From the NCBI RefSeq assembly GCF_016798225.1, contig NZ_JAEUYX010000001.1, positions 124,001-188,000 of the forward strand: a stretch of 64,000 nt of DNA, written 5' to 3'. A program made the position numbers and the translations under genes. The notes below the pieces were generated by a model. It made no database searches. It was not told the DNA's origin and saw only the letters and a list, made by a program, of their open reading frames with translations. This DNA comes from Anaerococcus sp. mt242. GTDB taxonomy: Bacteria; Bacillota; Clostridia; Tissierellales; Peptoniphilaceae. Within the stretch, counting starts at the first letter, position 1; each line of letters opens with the position of its first letter. Positions 41,170 to 49,569 of the stretch are shown here, one piece after another.

Positions 41170-42761
41170 TGAAAGCAATTAAAAAAATTAGAAATTTAAT
41201 ATTAATAGCAATGGTTATTATATTTCCATTTCTAAATACTCAAGCTGCAGGCGAAATTAAGATACCTATTTCTGTAGAGTGGTTTTATGAAGGGCAAAAG
41301 TGGGCGAGTAGTCCTCATTTTGCAAATGTAGTTATTGAGCCACAAGATGGTGCACCAGCGCCTAGCGTATCTTCTTTTAACTATCCGGGAGATTACAAAA
41401 TAGAATTTACTGCACCAGAATTTAGCAAACCGGGCAAGTATAAATATCTTATTTATCAAAATAATAAAGATTTTAAGGAAAAGGGAAGGTCAGTTACTTA
41501 CGGCAAGAACAAATACATTGTGATGTTCTTTGTTCAAAACGGAACTGATGGACTTAGCACATCAGTTTATTCCTTTGATGCGGATAAAGTAGATGAGAAT
41601 GATAAAAATGCTAAAGAAACTGAAATTAAGTTTGCAAATGATGATCCCCATATTCACAAAAATAATGGAGATATTGTAGATCCTAAGGATCCTTACCATC
41701 CTTTTCATCCACAAAATCCTTGGTATCCATATGATCCTATGGATCCTAAAAACCCATACCACCCAACAGAACCAAATAGACCAATTGATCCCACAAATCC
41801 AAATAGGAACGAAGAAAATACTCCAATATATCCAACAGAACCAGAGGATAAAACTAATCCAAACAAACCAATCAATCCTATAGATCCTCCAGTGCCAGGA
41901 AGAAATGAAGATTATTGGCCAGAGTACCCAAACCCTAAACCAACTGACCCAAATAATCCATCAAAGCCTGGAGATTCCGAAAATGAAAATGGCGGATGGC
42001 CCTGGTGGTGGCCAGAATGGCCTTGGAGTCCAGTAGATCCAAATGAACCTACTAATCCAAGCGATCCAGAAAATCCAATCACACCAAGCAATCCTCCAAA
42101 AGTTAAGGAAGGTGAAAAACCTTGGTGGTGGGATAAGATAAATCCTGATAAGGATTACAAACCAGAAAATCCACCAATAGATCCAACAGATCCACAAAAT
42201 CCAACTAAACCGGTTGATACAACAAGGCCAGAACAACCTTGGTGGTGGGATATCTATTATCCAGAAAAAACATTTGACCCAGAAAATCCAGATAAGCCAG
42301 TAGAAAAACCACCGGCTGAGAAACCATGGTGGTGGGACAAACTATTCCCAGAAGTTCCTTATAATCCAGAAGATCCATATCATCCAAATGGTAAAAATCC
42401 ATCAAAAACCGAAGATGACTCTACAAGTCCAGATAAAGGAAATAAAGAAGATGGAGAAATTGATAAGGGAGACGGTCAAAACAAGGACCACGAAAATGAT
42501 GATGCATCAAGAAAAAATAGAAAAGATAATGAATCTGACTTATCAGAAAGCACAGTAAAATCTCCATCCTCAAATATCCAAGATGATAAACAAAATCAAG
42601 GTATCTTTGGCTGGGGAAGAAAGGGCAGCGATAGGTCATCAACTGGCCGCGTCAAAACTGGTATAGAAAGTGTTGGTATGTGGTTAATTATATTGTTAAT
42701 TGCAGCATATGCACTTTATAAACTAGAAAAGCAAAAAAGAAAAAATCCACATAAAGACTAA
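41169..42761 (+). CDS. Basal (FctB-like) pilin with Pro/Trp-rich wall-spanning tail
   Basis: 530 residues. Signal peptide to ~26, then one FctB-like beta domain (ISVEWFYEGQKW, FSKPGKYKYLIYQNN, ending KFANDDPH near 160). Residues ~170-430 are a proline-rich tail built on short units such as DPKDPYHPF and PTEPNRPIDPTNPN, with three repeats of PWWWD..xPe and a WPWWWPEWPW cluster. A Ser/Asp/Lys-rich part follows, then SSTGRVKTGIESVG, a helix (MWLIILLIAAYALYKL) and a basic tail: a sorting-signal layout with VKTG instead of LPXTG. The tail suits a wall-crossing pilus base. Terminator follows. Confidence 0.85.
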   Translation: MKAIKKIRNLILIAMVIIFPFLNTQAAGEIKIPISVEWFYEGQKWASSPHFANVVIEPQDGAPAPSVSSFNYPGDYKIEFTAPEFSKPGKYKYLIYQNNKDFKEKGRSVTYGKNKYIVMFFVQNGTDGLSTSVYSFDADKVDENDKNAKETEIKFANDDPHIHKNNGDIVDPKDPYHPFHPQNPWYPYDPMDPKNPYHPTEPNRPIDPTNPNRNEENTPIYPTEPEDKTNPNKPINPIDPPVPGRNEDYWPEYPNPKPTDPNNPSKPGDSENENGGWPWWWPEWPWSPVDPNEPTNPSDPENPITPSNPPKVKEGEKPWWWDKINPDKDYKPENPPIDPTDPQNPTKPVDTTRPEQPWWWDIYYPEKTFDPENPDKPVEKPPAEKPWWWDKLFPEVPYNPEDPYHPNGKNPSKTEDDSTSPDKGNKEDGEIDKGDGQNKDHENDDASRKNRKDNESDLSESTVKSPSSNIQDDKQNQGIFGWGRKGSDRSSTGRVKTGIESVGMWLIILLIAAYALYKLEKQKRKNPHKD

Positions 42762-42766
42762 ACTCA

Positions 42767-42798
42767 AAGCTTTAGGGACATATCCCTAGAGCTTTTTT
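42767..42798 (+). terminator. Intrinsic terminator of the pilus operon
   Basis: AAAGCTTTAGGGA / TCCCTAGAGCTTT hairpin with T-run, 5 bases after the basal pilin stop. Confidence 0.85.
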
Positions 42799-42880
42799 TG
42801 TAGAAAATTATATGGAGATCACTCAAAGTGAAAAATGTTGAAATTTAAACGTTTTATTTGAAATTATCAAGCTTATGATT

Positions 42881-42909
42881 TTGACAATATTTTCTAAAAA
42901 TTGTATAAT
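42881..42909 (+). promoter_or_regulatory. Consensus sigma-A promoter of the FIVAR wall-protein operon
   Basis: Perfect TTGACA (42881-42886), 17-base spacer, perfect TATAAT (42904-42909), 57 bases before the ATG. Expected to be very strong and constitutive. Confidence 0.85.
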
Positions 42910-42966
42910 TTAGATAGCTATAATTAAGCAATAAGCTTAAATGGTAAGAGAAATTAGGAGCTAGAA

Positions 42967-45900
42967 ATGAAAAATAAAAAACTATATGTAGGAACTATTG
43001 CTCTAGCACTATCTATCGGGGCAATCGCTCCAGTAAGAAACAATGTAATTAGTTCTGTAGCATATGCAACTGGAGCTGAAAACACTGATCCAAACAGTGG
43101 AGCAGCTTCGGAAAATAAAACTACAAAATTAGATAAACTAAAAGATTTAACAGATGAGAAATCAAGTGTTCAAAATTCAGCTCGTTATAACATTGCTTCT
43201 GAATCTGAGAGAAAAGCATATGATAATGCTATCAGTGCAGGAAGAGAAGCAAACAATACAACTGAAGATAAAAAATTAGATGAACTAATTGCGAATATTC
43301 AACAAGCTAAAGATAAATTTGGAACAGACTATTTGCCGACAAACGAACAACGTCAAGGTCTTAGTTCTACAATCGCTATTGCAGAAAAGTTATCAAAAAC
43401 AATAGCAAATGATAACAATGTATCAAAAGCTGATAAGGAGAAATTAACCAATGCAATAAATTCTGCTAAGTCTGACGAAAAAAACTTGGCAAAAAGTGGA
43501 GATGAAATCAATACAACTAATAAAACATTAGCTCAAACTATCAATGATATCATTAGTGATAACAATCTAGAGGCTAAAAATTCAGCACTAACAAATGATG
43601 AAATTGAAAAAATCACTCCAGCTGATAGTACATCCTATGGTAGAGCTTACAAAAATTTATTAGAGTTAGATAAGAAAGCTTATGGTTATACAGAGTTAGA
43701 CGAATTTAAAAATATTACAGATTCAAATATTAAAAATAATTTAAATAATAGTCTAACTAAAGCAGAAGAAGTGTATAAAAATGTTTCGTCAACAACAGTT
43801 GAATTAAATACAGCCTACAATAACTTAAATAAGGCCTATAACGATGCACTTACTGCAGCAAATTCAAAAAATACTGAAGCTAGTAGATTAAAGTCTCAAA
43901 TTCAAAATGAAATTAATACAAGTCCAGCTGGATTTGAAAATGCAGGTCAAACAGCAAGATTAACTTATAATATTGCAAAAGCGAATGCAAATGCAGTATT
44001 AAAAAAGGAAAATGCGACAGCTGATGAACTTAAAAAAGCTCTAAATAACCTAAACCTTGCAAAGCTTGCCTTAGCACCAATAAAAACAAAAGTTATTGAC
44101 AGCACAGAAATCGAAAAGGCACCTAAGGATATTCTTAAAGAATTGGTAGATGCAGCAACAACTTATAAGACACAAGATCCATACAAATCAGCAAGTGATG
44201 CAGATAAAAAATCATATGATGATGCTATCACTGCTGCAAATGGAGTTCTTCAGAATAATAAATCAAGTGTCGATGATTTAAATGCAGCTATACAAACTAT
44301 AAAAGATGCTCAAAACAAAATAGCAAGTTCAAAAGAAACAGGCGACCAAAATTCCTATGACCAAGCAAAAGTATTATTGGATAGTTTGGTAAGAAATAAA
44401 GAAGAAGTTACAAAAAGCACAGCTTATACAAGTGCCAATTCAGACAAAAAATCAGCTTATGATAAAGCTATATCTGATGCTAGCTTAGTATTAAAAGATA
44501 TTGCAGATGGAAAAGATATAAGTACTGAAAAAATCAATGAGAACATCAGTAAAATTGTAAATGCACTTACCGACCTAGGCTACAAAGATGTAGTAAAATA
44601 TTCAAACACTTTAAAAGAACTAGTAGATGAAGCTCCTACATTTAGACAAACTTATGGCTATTATGTAAAAAATAATAGTAGCAAAGACTCTGATAAGTCA
44701 TTGATAAAAACATACAATGATTTGATAAAATTAGTAAGCGAAAATTTAGATACTCTAAGTCAAGACACAGAACTATCACAAAAATATGTAGATCGTATTA
44801 ATGAAATTAAAAGAAAAATTGTAGGCCAATCTAGCAATCCTGCAGCAGATGAAAATAAGGAGAGCCTACAAAATTTAATAGACTTAGCTACAAAAGTTCA
44901 AGCTCATCCAGATTATGTAAATGTAAAAGCTACTCAAAGCAAAAATTTAAATAAGGCAATTATAGCTGCTAGAAGAGCGCTAAATAGTGATAATGCATCT
45001 GATATTGAAGATGCTAGAACTTATCTAACAAATCAATTAAATCAAAGCGAAATAAAACCAATTGTTGCTAAAATAAATAACCTAAATGAATCAGAAGATC
45101 TAAAAGAACTTAGAAAATTAGCTGAATTAGCAACAAAAGTTACAAAACACAAAGAATACGCGAATGTTGATAAAGATTTAAAAGACAAACTGGAAGATGC
45201 GCTTAAAAAAGCAAATCTAGCAATCCAAAGTAAGGATAAGACAAAGATAAAAGAAGCTAAGGATACCTTAAGCAATGTATTAGCTGATGATAAATTCAAA
45301 AAAATTATTGAAGATATTAATAAAAACGAAAAATCATCAAGACAAAATATTGAAGACTTTATCAAAGGTGACAAAAATTTAAGAGATTCAGTTAATTATA
45401 AAAAAGCTCAGAAAACATTAAGAGATGCTTATGATAAAGCTATCGAAGAAGGTAAAGCAATTCTTGAAAATAAAGATGCAAGCGAAGAGGATTTATCAGC
45501 AGTATCAGAAAAAATAATGCAAGCAGTAAATGCTCTAGATGGTAACCAATTTGCAGCAAGAGTAGAAAAGCTTAAAGAAAAATACAAAAAAGATGGATCT
45601 CAAATCACCAATGCAAATAAAAAAGCAGCGGTTGAAGCAAAACTAAAAGCTCTTGAAGATAAAAATGCAACTATGGATGATCTATTAGCAGCAGAAACAG
45701 AGCTTACAAATGCTTTAAAACTAAATGGTAGCAGCACTCCAGTAACAACTACGACAAATACAACAACAGTACCTGGTACAAGAACAACAACTACACCAGT
45801 AACTACTACTAGACAAGTACCTTCTACAATTAATCCAGGATCTATTGTAAGAACGGGTATAAAATCTCTTGTAGGGGTAGGAGTACTATTAGTAGCAGCC

Positions 45901-45993
45901 ATTGGAGCATATATTCTTACTGGCAAAAATAAAGAAAAAGATAAAAATAAAAATGTAAAAGCAAAAAGGAGAAAAGACAATGAAATTAAATAA
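42967..45993 (+). CDS. Large FIVAR-repeat wall protein
   Basis: 1008 residues, almost wholly helical. Signal peptide to ~36 (ending VAYATG). At least six FIVAR-like three-helix repeats, e.g. LKELVDAATTYKTQDPYKSA, KKSYDDAITAANGVL, LRDAYDKAIEEGKAIL, and a closely similar pair starting LIDLATKVQAHPDYVN and LAELATKVTKHKEYAN. A Thr/Pro/Val linker (TTTTPVTTTRQVP) leads to INPGSIVRTGIKSLVGVG, a helix and a basic tail; the sorting-like motif is VRTG, not LPXTG. FIVAR proteins bind polysaccharide or matrix and bridge cell walls. The lipoprotein gene overlaps its end. Confidence 0.88.
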   Translation: MKNKKLYVGTIALALSIGAIAPVRNNVISSVAYATGAENTDPNSGAASENKTTKLDKLKDLTDEKSSVQNSARYNIASESERKAYDNAISAGREANNTTEDKKLDELIANIQQAKDKFGTDYLPTNEQRQGLSSTIAIAEKLSKTIANDNNVSKADKEKLTNAINSAKSDEKNLAKSGDEINTTNKTLAQTINDIISDNNLEAKNSALTNDEIEKITPADSTSYGRAYKNLLELDKKAYGYTELDEFKNITDSNIKNNLNNSLTKAEEVYKNVSSTTVELNTAYNNLNKAYNDALTAANSKNTEASRLKSQIQNEINTSPAGFENAGQTARLTYNIAKANANAVLKKENATADELKKALNNLNLAKLALAPIKTKVIDSTEIEKAPKDILKELVDAATTYKTQDPYKSASDADKKSYDDAITAANGVLQNNKSSVDDLNAAIQTIKDAQNKIASSKETGDQNSYDQAKVLLDSLVRNKEEVTKSTAYTSANSDKKSAYDKAISDASLVLKDIADGKDISTEKINENISKIVNALTDLGYKDVVKYSNTLKELVDEAPTFRQTYGYYVKNNSSKDSDKSLIKTYNDLIKLVSENLDTLSQDTELSQKYVDRINEIKRKIVGQSSNPAADENKESLQNLIDLATKVQAHPDYVNVKATQSKNLNKAIIAARRALNSDNASDIEDARTYLTNQLNQSEIKPIVAKINNLNESEDLKELRKLAELATKVTKHKEYANVDKDLKDKLEDALKKANLAIQSKDKTKIKEAKDTLSNVLADDKFKKIIEDINKNEKSSRQNIEDFIKGDKNLRDSVNYKKAQKTLRDAYDKAIEEGKAILENKDASEEDLSAVSEKIMQAVNALDGNQFAARVEKLKEKYKKDGSQITNANKKAAVEAKLKALEDKNATMDDLLAAETELTNALKLNGSSTPVTTTTNTTTVPGTRTTTTPVTTTRQVPSTINPGSIVRTGIKSLVGVGVLLVAAIGAYILTGKNKEKDKNKNVKAKRRKDNEIK

Positions 45994-46465
45994 AACACTA
46001 GCATCAGCACTACTATTAACAGTAACACTAACAGGATGCGACAACATGGTAAAAAATGAAAACAAAGATGCAAACGCACCAGTTGTAGAAGAAAACAAAG
46101 CAGATACTGCAAAGGAAAATCAAAACACAGCTGATGAAGCTAAAGCTCCAGAACAAACAGCTGAAAATAAAGCAGAAAATACAGAGGATACACAAAATTC
46201 AGCAGATACTAACGAAAATGCAGATGAAACTACTGACCAATCTCAAGATACATCAACAGCAGATATGTCAGCAGATCAAAAAATCGAAGCTTTAGAACAA
46301 GCAATCTTTGATAACAGATCAAGTGCACGTGCAGTAGAAATCCTATTTGAACTTTCACCAGAAACTGTAAGCGGACATGAAGATGAGCTAAACGAGTTAC
46401 TAGAAACATCAAACTCACTACTAGAAAAAGCTCAAACAGCCCTTGACCAATTAAAAGCACAATAA
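45980..46465 (+). CDS. Lipoprotein with C-terminal shared helical module
   Basis: 161 residues. Signal peptide with lipobox LTGC (Cys about 20), a Glu/Asp/Asn-rich flexible stretch of about 80 residues, then residues ~98-159, a helical module (IEALEQAIFDN, EILFELSPETV, LNELLETSNSLLEKAQTALD). The same module occurs in the next two secreted proteins and in the transglutaminase-fold protein. Its ATG lies inside the 3' end of the FIVAR gene (AAAAGGAGAAAAGACA), so it is coexpressed with it. The flexible stretch could lift the module off the membrane through the wall. Confidence 0.8.
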   Translation: MKLNKTLASALLLTVTLTGCDNMVKNENKDANAPVVEENKADTAKENQNTADEAKAPEQTAENKAENTEDTQNSADTNENADETTDQSQDTSTADMSADQKIEALEQAIFDNRSSARAVEILFELSPETVSGHEDELNELLETSNSLLEKAQTALDQLKAQ

Positions 46466-46467
46466 TT

Positions 46468-46491
46468 AAAGACCCTCCGGGGTCTTTTTTT
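46468..46491 (+). terminator. Intrinsic terminator
   Basis: AAAGACCC-TCCG-GGGTCTTT hairpin running into Ts after the lipoprotein stop. A TATAAT at 46521-46526 downstream marks the next promoter. Confidence 0.85.
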
Positions 46492-46565
46492 AGTATAATT
46501 TTAAAAATACTTCATTAGGGTATAATGAAAGCAAGAAATAATTCTAATAACTAAAGGAGTTATAT

Positions 46566-47615
46566 ATGAAAAATAAAATATTAAAAACAAGTGCCGTTCT
46601 TGCTCTAGGAACATTATTACTAGTACCAAGCACAAATAATGTTTACGCGGCAAGCACAGATACAAGTGTTAGTACGGAAATGTCTGAAGTAGAAAAAGAA
46701 TTTAGACAAAAATTAGAAGAAGTAAATCAAAAGATTGTCCAATACGATTCTGTATTGATGGGATATGAATTTAAAAATGCTGATGAAAAACCTCAATTAC
46801 AATATACCAATGCCTTAAAAGGCCTAAAAGAGGGATATGAAAGTTTGATAAACTATAAAACAGAAAACGACGATTTTTATAGATTATACATCAATCAACT
46901 AAATAGTAGGGTAGAGTTAGTAGAAAATGCAAAAGCAAATCTAAATGGTAGAGAAGTTGACAAAAGTGAACTTATCAAACTAACTACAGAACAATCAAAC
47001 TTCCAAGCAAGTGATGCATATAAAAATGCACCAAAAGAATTAAAAGAAAAATATGATGCTGCGGTACAAAATGCTTGGAAAACTGTAGGTGACAATGGAC
47101 TTAACCTTACAAACCTACAAAACGAACTTGCAATAAATGCTGTTCAATCAGCAAAAAATGAAATAATTGCAAATGATGAGAGAAAAAAAGCTTTAGACAG
47201 CCTTAGAGAAGAAATTGCAAAAACAGCAGATATCAGAGCAGAAAAAGATATCTATACAGATAGCTCATATAATACTTATAACAATGCTGCAATCCTTGCA
47301 AAATCTACAATCGAAAATCCAAATTCAAGCTTAGATGAAATCAAATCAGCAAGAGACTTAGTTCAATCAGCAAGAAATAATCTAGCTAAAAAACAAACTC
47401 AAGGTGACATTGATAGACAAAAACAAATTGAAAGATTAGAAGAAGCTATAAGACAAAATAAGGAAACTAGAGAGTCAGTTTTATTAATCAAAAAAATTGC
47501 TCCAAATATTGCAACAAAAAATGCCAAATACTTAGACCAACTAATCAAAAGATCTGAAGATATAGTAGCTAGATCAACAAAAGTTTTAAACCAACTAAAG
47601 GGAATTAGAGGCTAA
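46566..47615 (+). CDS. Secreted helical protein with FIVAR-like region and shared module
   Basis: 349 residues. Signal peptide to ~28 (NNVYAAS). An N-terminal helical part (SEVEKEFRQKLEEVNQKIVQ, ELVENAKANLNGREV), then two FIVAR-like units (KEKYDAAVQNAWKTVGDNGL; DIYTDSSYNTYNNAAILAKS). The last ~60 residues are the shared module: LEEAIRQNKETRESVLLIKK, IAPNIATKNAKYLDQLIKRS, then IVARSTKVLNQL. No lipobox, anchor or sorting signal, so it is presumably held by partners or released. Ribosome site AAAGGAGTTATAT. The next gene follows in the same transcript. Confidence 0.8.
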   Translation: MKNKILKTSAVLALGTLLLVPSTNNVYAASTDTSVSTEMSEVEKEFRQKLEEVNQKIVQYDSVLMGYEFKNADEKPQLQYTNALKGLKEGYESLINYKTENDDFYRLYINQLNSRVELVENAKANLNGREVDKSELIKLTTEQSNFQASDAYKNAPKELKEKYDAAVQNAWKTVGDNGLNLTNLQNELAINAVQSAKNEIIANDERKKALDSLREEIAKTADIRAEKDIYTDSSYNTYNNAAILAKSTIENPNSSLDEIKSARDLVQSARNNLAKKQTQGDIDRQKQIERLEEAIRQNKETRESVLLIKKIAPNIATKNAKYLDQLIKRSEDIVARSTKVLNQLKGIRG

Positions 47616-47637
47616 AACCAAACCTTAAGGAGGTATG

Positions 47638-48213
47638 ATGAAATTTAAATCAAAAATATTAAAATCACTCTTATTAGTAAATATAGCATTTTTAAGTTTA
47701 GGTAGCCAAAGTGCTTTTGCTAACACAAATGATAGACAAGCAAATGTTGCTCAAAACTCAGAAGCACTTACCCGTAATCAAAATTTCACTGACCAAGCAA
47801 GACAATTACAATTGGCAGTAGATGACGAGGTTAATGTAGTAAATTCAAATGCATATTTCAATTATGCTAGTCAAGATGTAAAAGCAGAATATGAATCAGC
47901 AATCGCTGAAGCAAAATCTGTTTTGGCAAGACTTGATACAGCAAGCTATGATGAGCTTAGAAATGCCATGAATAGGATAAATCTTGCAAAGAGAAATATA
48001 AAAGCAGAGGTAAACAACAAGGCTCAAAATGAAAATAAAAAAAATCAGCTAAGAGCAGCTATACAAAGAAATCAAACTACTCTAGCGGCTGCAAAACAGC
48101 TTAAGCAAATAATGCCAAACTATGTTAAAAAGTTCGATAAACAACTAAATGCATTAATAGCAAGATCAGAAAATCTAATTGCAAGAGCAAATAAAATATT
48201 ATCAACCCTCTAA
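47638..48213 (+). CDS. Small secreted helical protein with shared module
   Basis: 191 residues. Signal peptide to ~27 (GSQSAFAN). One FIVAR-like unit (AYFNYASQDVKAEYESAIAE, then NRINLAKRNI), then the C-terminal shared module LRAAIQRNQTTLAAAKQLKQ, IMPNYVKKFDKQLNALIARS, ENLIARANKILSTL. AAGGAGG ends one base before an ATG at 47635, so the second ATG at 47638 is the better start. It is 22 bases behind the previous gene with no terminator between them; a terminator follows. It looks like a shortened duplicate of its upstream neighbour. Confidence 0.8.
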   Translation: MKFKSKILKSLLLVNIAFLSLGSQSAFANTNDRQANVAQNSEALTRNQNFTDQARQLQLAVDDEVNVVNSNAYFNYASQDVKAEYESAIAEAKSVLARLDTASYDELRNAMNRINLAKRNIKAEVNNKAQNENKKNQLRAAIQRNQTTLAAAKQLKQIMPNYVKKFDKQLNALIARSENLIARANKILSTL

Positions 48214-48220
48214 AAATAAG

Positions 48221-48248
48221 CCTACAAGTACAGCTTGTAGGTCTTTTT
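48221..48248 (+). terminator. Intrinsic terminator
   Basis: CCTACAAG-TACAG-CTTGTAGG hairpin followed by TCTTTTTT, just after the small secreted protein. Confidence 0.9.
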
Positions 48249-48262
48249 TGTGTCTAAAAGCC

Positions 48263-48290
48263 TTTAAAATGTGTCAAAAAAATGTATATT
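48263..48290 (+). promoter_or_regulatory. Promoter of the transglutaminase-fold gene
   Basis: TTTAAA (48263-48268), 16-base spacer, TATATT (48285-48290). The element TTTAAAATGTGTCAAAAAAA closely matches the adhesin promoter region at 33103. Confidence 0.45.
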
Positions 48291-48329
48291 ATATAGTGAT
48301 ACAATTTTAATTTAGAGAGGGTTTGCACT

Positions 48330-49451
48330 TTGAAAAAGAAATTATTTGGGTTTTCTTTGGCGATGATTTTGGCCATAAACCCGCTTATAAATACAAATAT
48401 TAGACCAAACATTGCCTATGCTGCAGCTGATCAGGCAAAGTTAGATAAGCTTGATACAAGTTCACTCGAAAGTCAAATAAGGGCTGCAAAATATCTTATA
48501 GAAAATATGCCAAATATTATTAGCGGTGAAAATAGAAAAAAATTAGACGATTTGATAGTAAAAAGTGAAAATCTTATCGTTAGGATAAATAATTATAAGG
48601 CTAGTCTCGAGACAAATGATAATTTAAATATCAGAGCAAAAAATATAGTTAGAGCAAATTTGGATAAGAGAAATACAAATTTCACTGTAAATATCAATGC
48701 TTACACTACAAATCAACAAATCCAATCATGGTTTTTAGAAACGGCTAGGGAAGACTGGTATTTCTTCTATAGTATGTATGGAAAAACAAATGTAAAAACA
48801 AAATACGATCCTAATAAAACAAAGGGAGATAAGGTATATGTTCAATCTGCAACATTCACAGTAACTTTTAGGGAAGATCCAACTGTGGATGACCAAATAG
48901 ATCTTTTTGCTAATGAATGGGTAAATCAAAATATAAATGCTTATGATGACGATCTAGAAAAAGCTCAAAAAATCCACGATTTTATCGTTACTAAAAATCA
49001 ATATAATAGGGGAGATGGTAATGATAAGAGCGGCGGATTTTCAATTTACCATCCTTCATCAATTATTTATGGAGAAGGTGGAGTATGTAATGCCTATGCA
49101 ACACTTTTTGACAAACTAGCAACAAAAGCAGGACTAGATGTTAGATATGCCACAGGACATTCTAAAAAAACAGGTGAGCCCCATATCTGGAATATGGTTA
49201 GGGTAAATGGAGTTTGGTATAACATAGACACAACATGGGATGATCCAACTATTAACTTTAATGAAGGTTATGTAGAAAATATTGGAGATTTTGTAATATA
49301 CGACTATTTCCTAAAAAGTGATGAAGAAATTAACAAATCAAGAACAATAGATGATAATCCAGATAGACCTGAAAGTAATTCTACTTTAAGGACTGGTTTG
49401 AAAAATACTACTATTCAACGAATTGATGGTGAATATAGGGTAGTAAATTAG
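48330..49451 (+). CDS. Secreted transglutaminase-like protein with N-terminal shared module
   Basis: 373 residues. Signal peptide to ~32. Residues 41-93 are the shared helical module (LESQIRAAKYLIENMPNIIS, KKLDDLIVKSENLIVRINNY). Residues ~200-320 form a transglutaminase/protease-like domain with Cys in GEGGVCNAYATLFDKLA, His in EPHIWNMVRV and Asp in WYNIDTTWDD, the full Cys-His-Asp triad. The C-terminus has STLRTGLKN and ends 19 residues later without a membrane helix. TTG start after GAGAGGGTTTGCACT. Could cross-link or cleave surface proteins; its module suggests the neighbours as partners. Confidence 0.88.
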   Translation: MKKKLFGFSLAMILAINPLINTNIRPNIAYAAADQAKLDKLDTSSLESQIRAAKYLIENMPNIISGENRKKLDDLIVKSENLIVRINNYKASLETNDNLNIRAKNIVRANLDKRNTNFTVNINAYTTNQQIQSWFLETAREDWYFFYSMYGKTNVKTKYDPNKTKGDKVYVQSATFTVTFREDPTVDDQIDLFANEWVNQNINAYDDDLEKAQKIHDFIVTKNQYNRGDGNDKSGGFSIYHPSSIIYGEGGVCNAYATLFDKLATKAGLDVRYATGHSKKTGEPHIWNMVRVNGVWYNIDTTWDDPTINFNEGYVENIGDFVIYDYFLKSDEEINKSRTIDDNPDRPESNSTLRTGLKNTTIQRIDGEYRVVN

Positions 49452-49459
49452 AAAAAAAG

Positions 49460-49485
49460 AAAGACCTTTAAAAAAGGTCTTTTTA
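49460..49485. terminator. Intrinsic terminator
   Basis: AAAGACCTTT / AAAGGTCTTT arms with an A-run before and Ts after, following the transglutaminase-fold gene. Confidence 0.85.
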
Positions 49486-49569
49486 TATTGTTTACTTATT
49501 GTATTTTATATATCACTTATGATAAAAGAACAAAGCCAATGACGTTATGATTATTCTACTGATTTCTCC

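Noticed and set aside
45600-46112. 170-codon minus-strand frame over the end of the FIVAR gene
   Set aside because: Crosses two well-supported plus-strand genes, has low-complexity sequence and no ribosome site.
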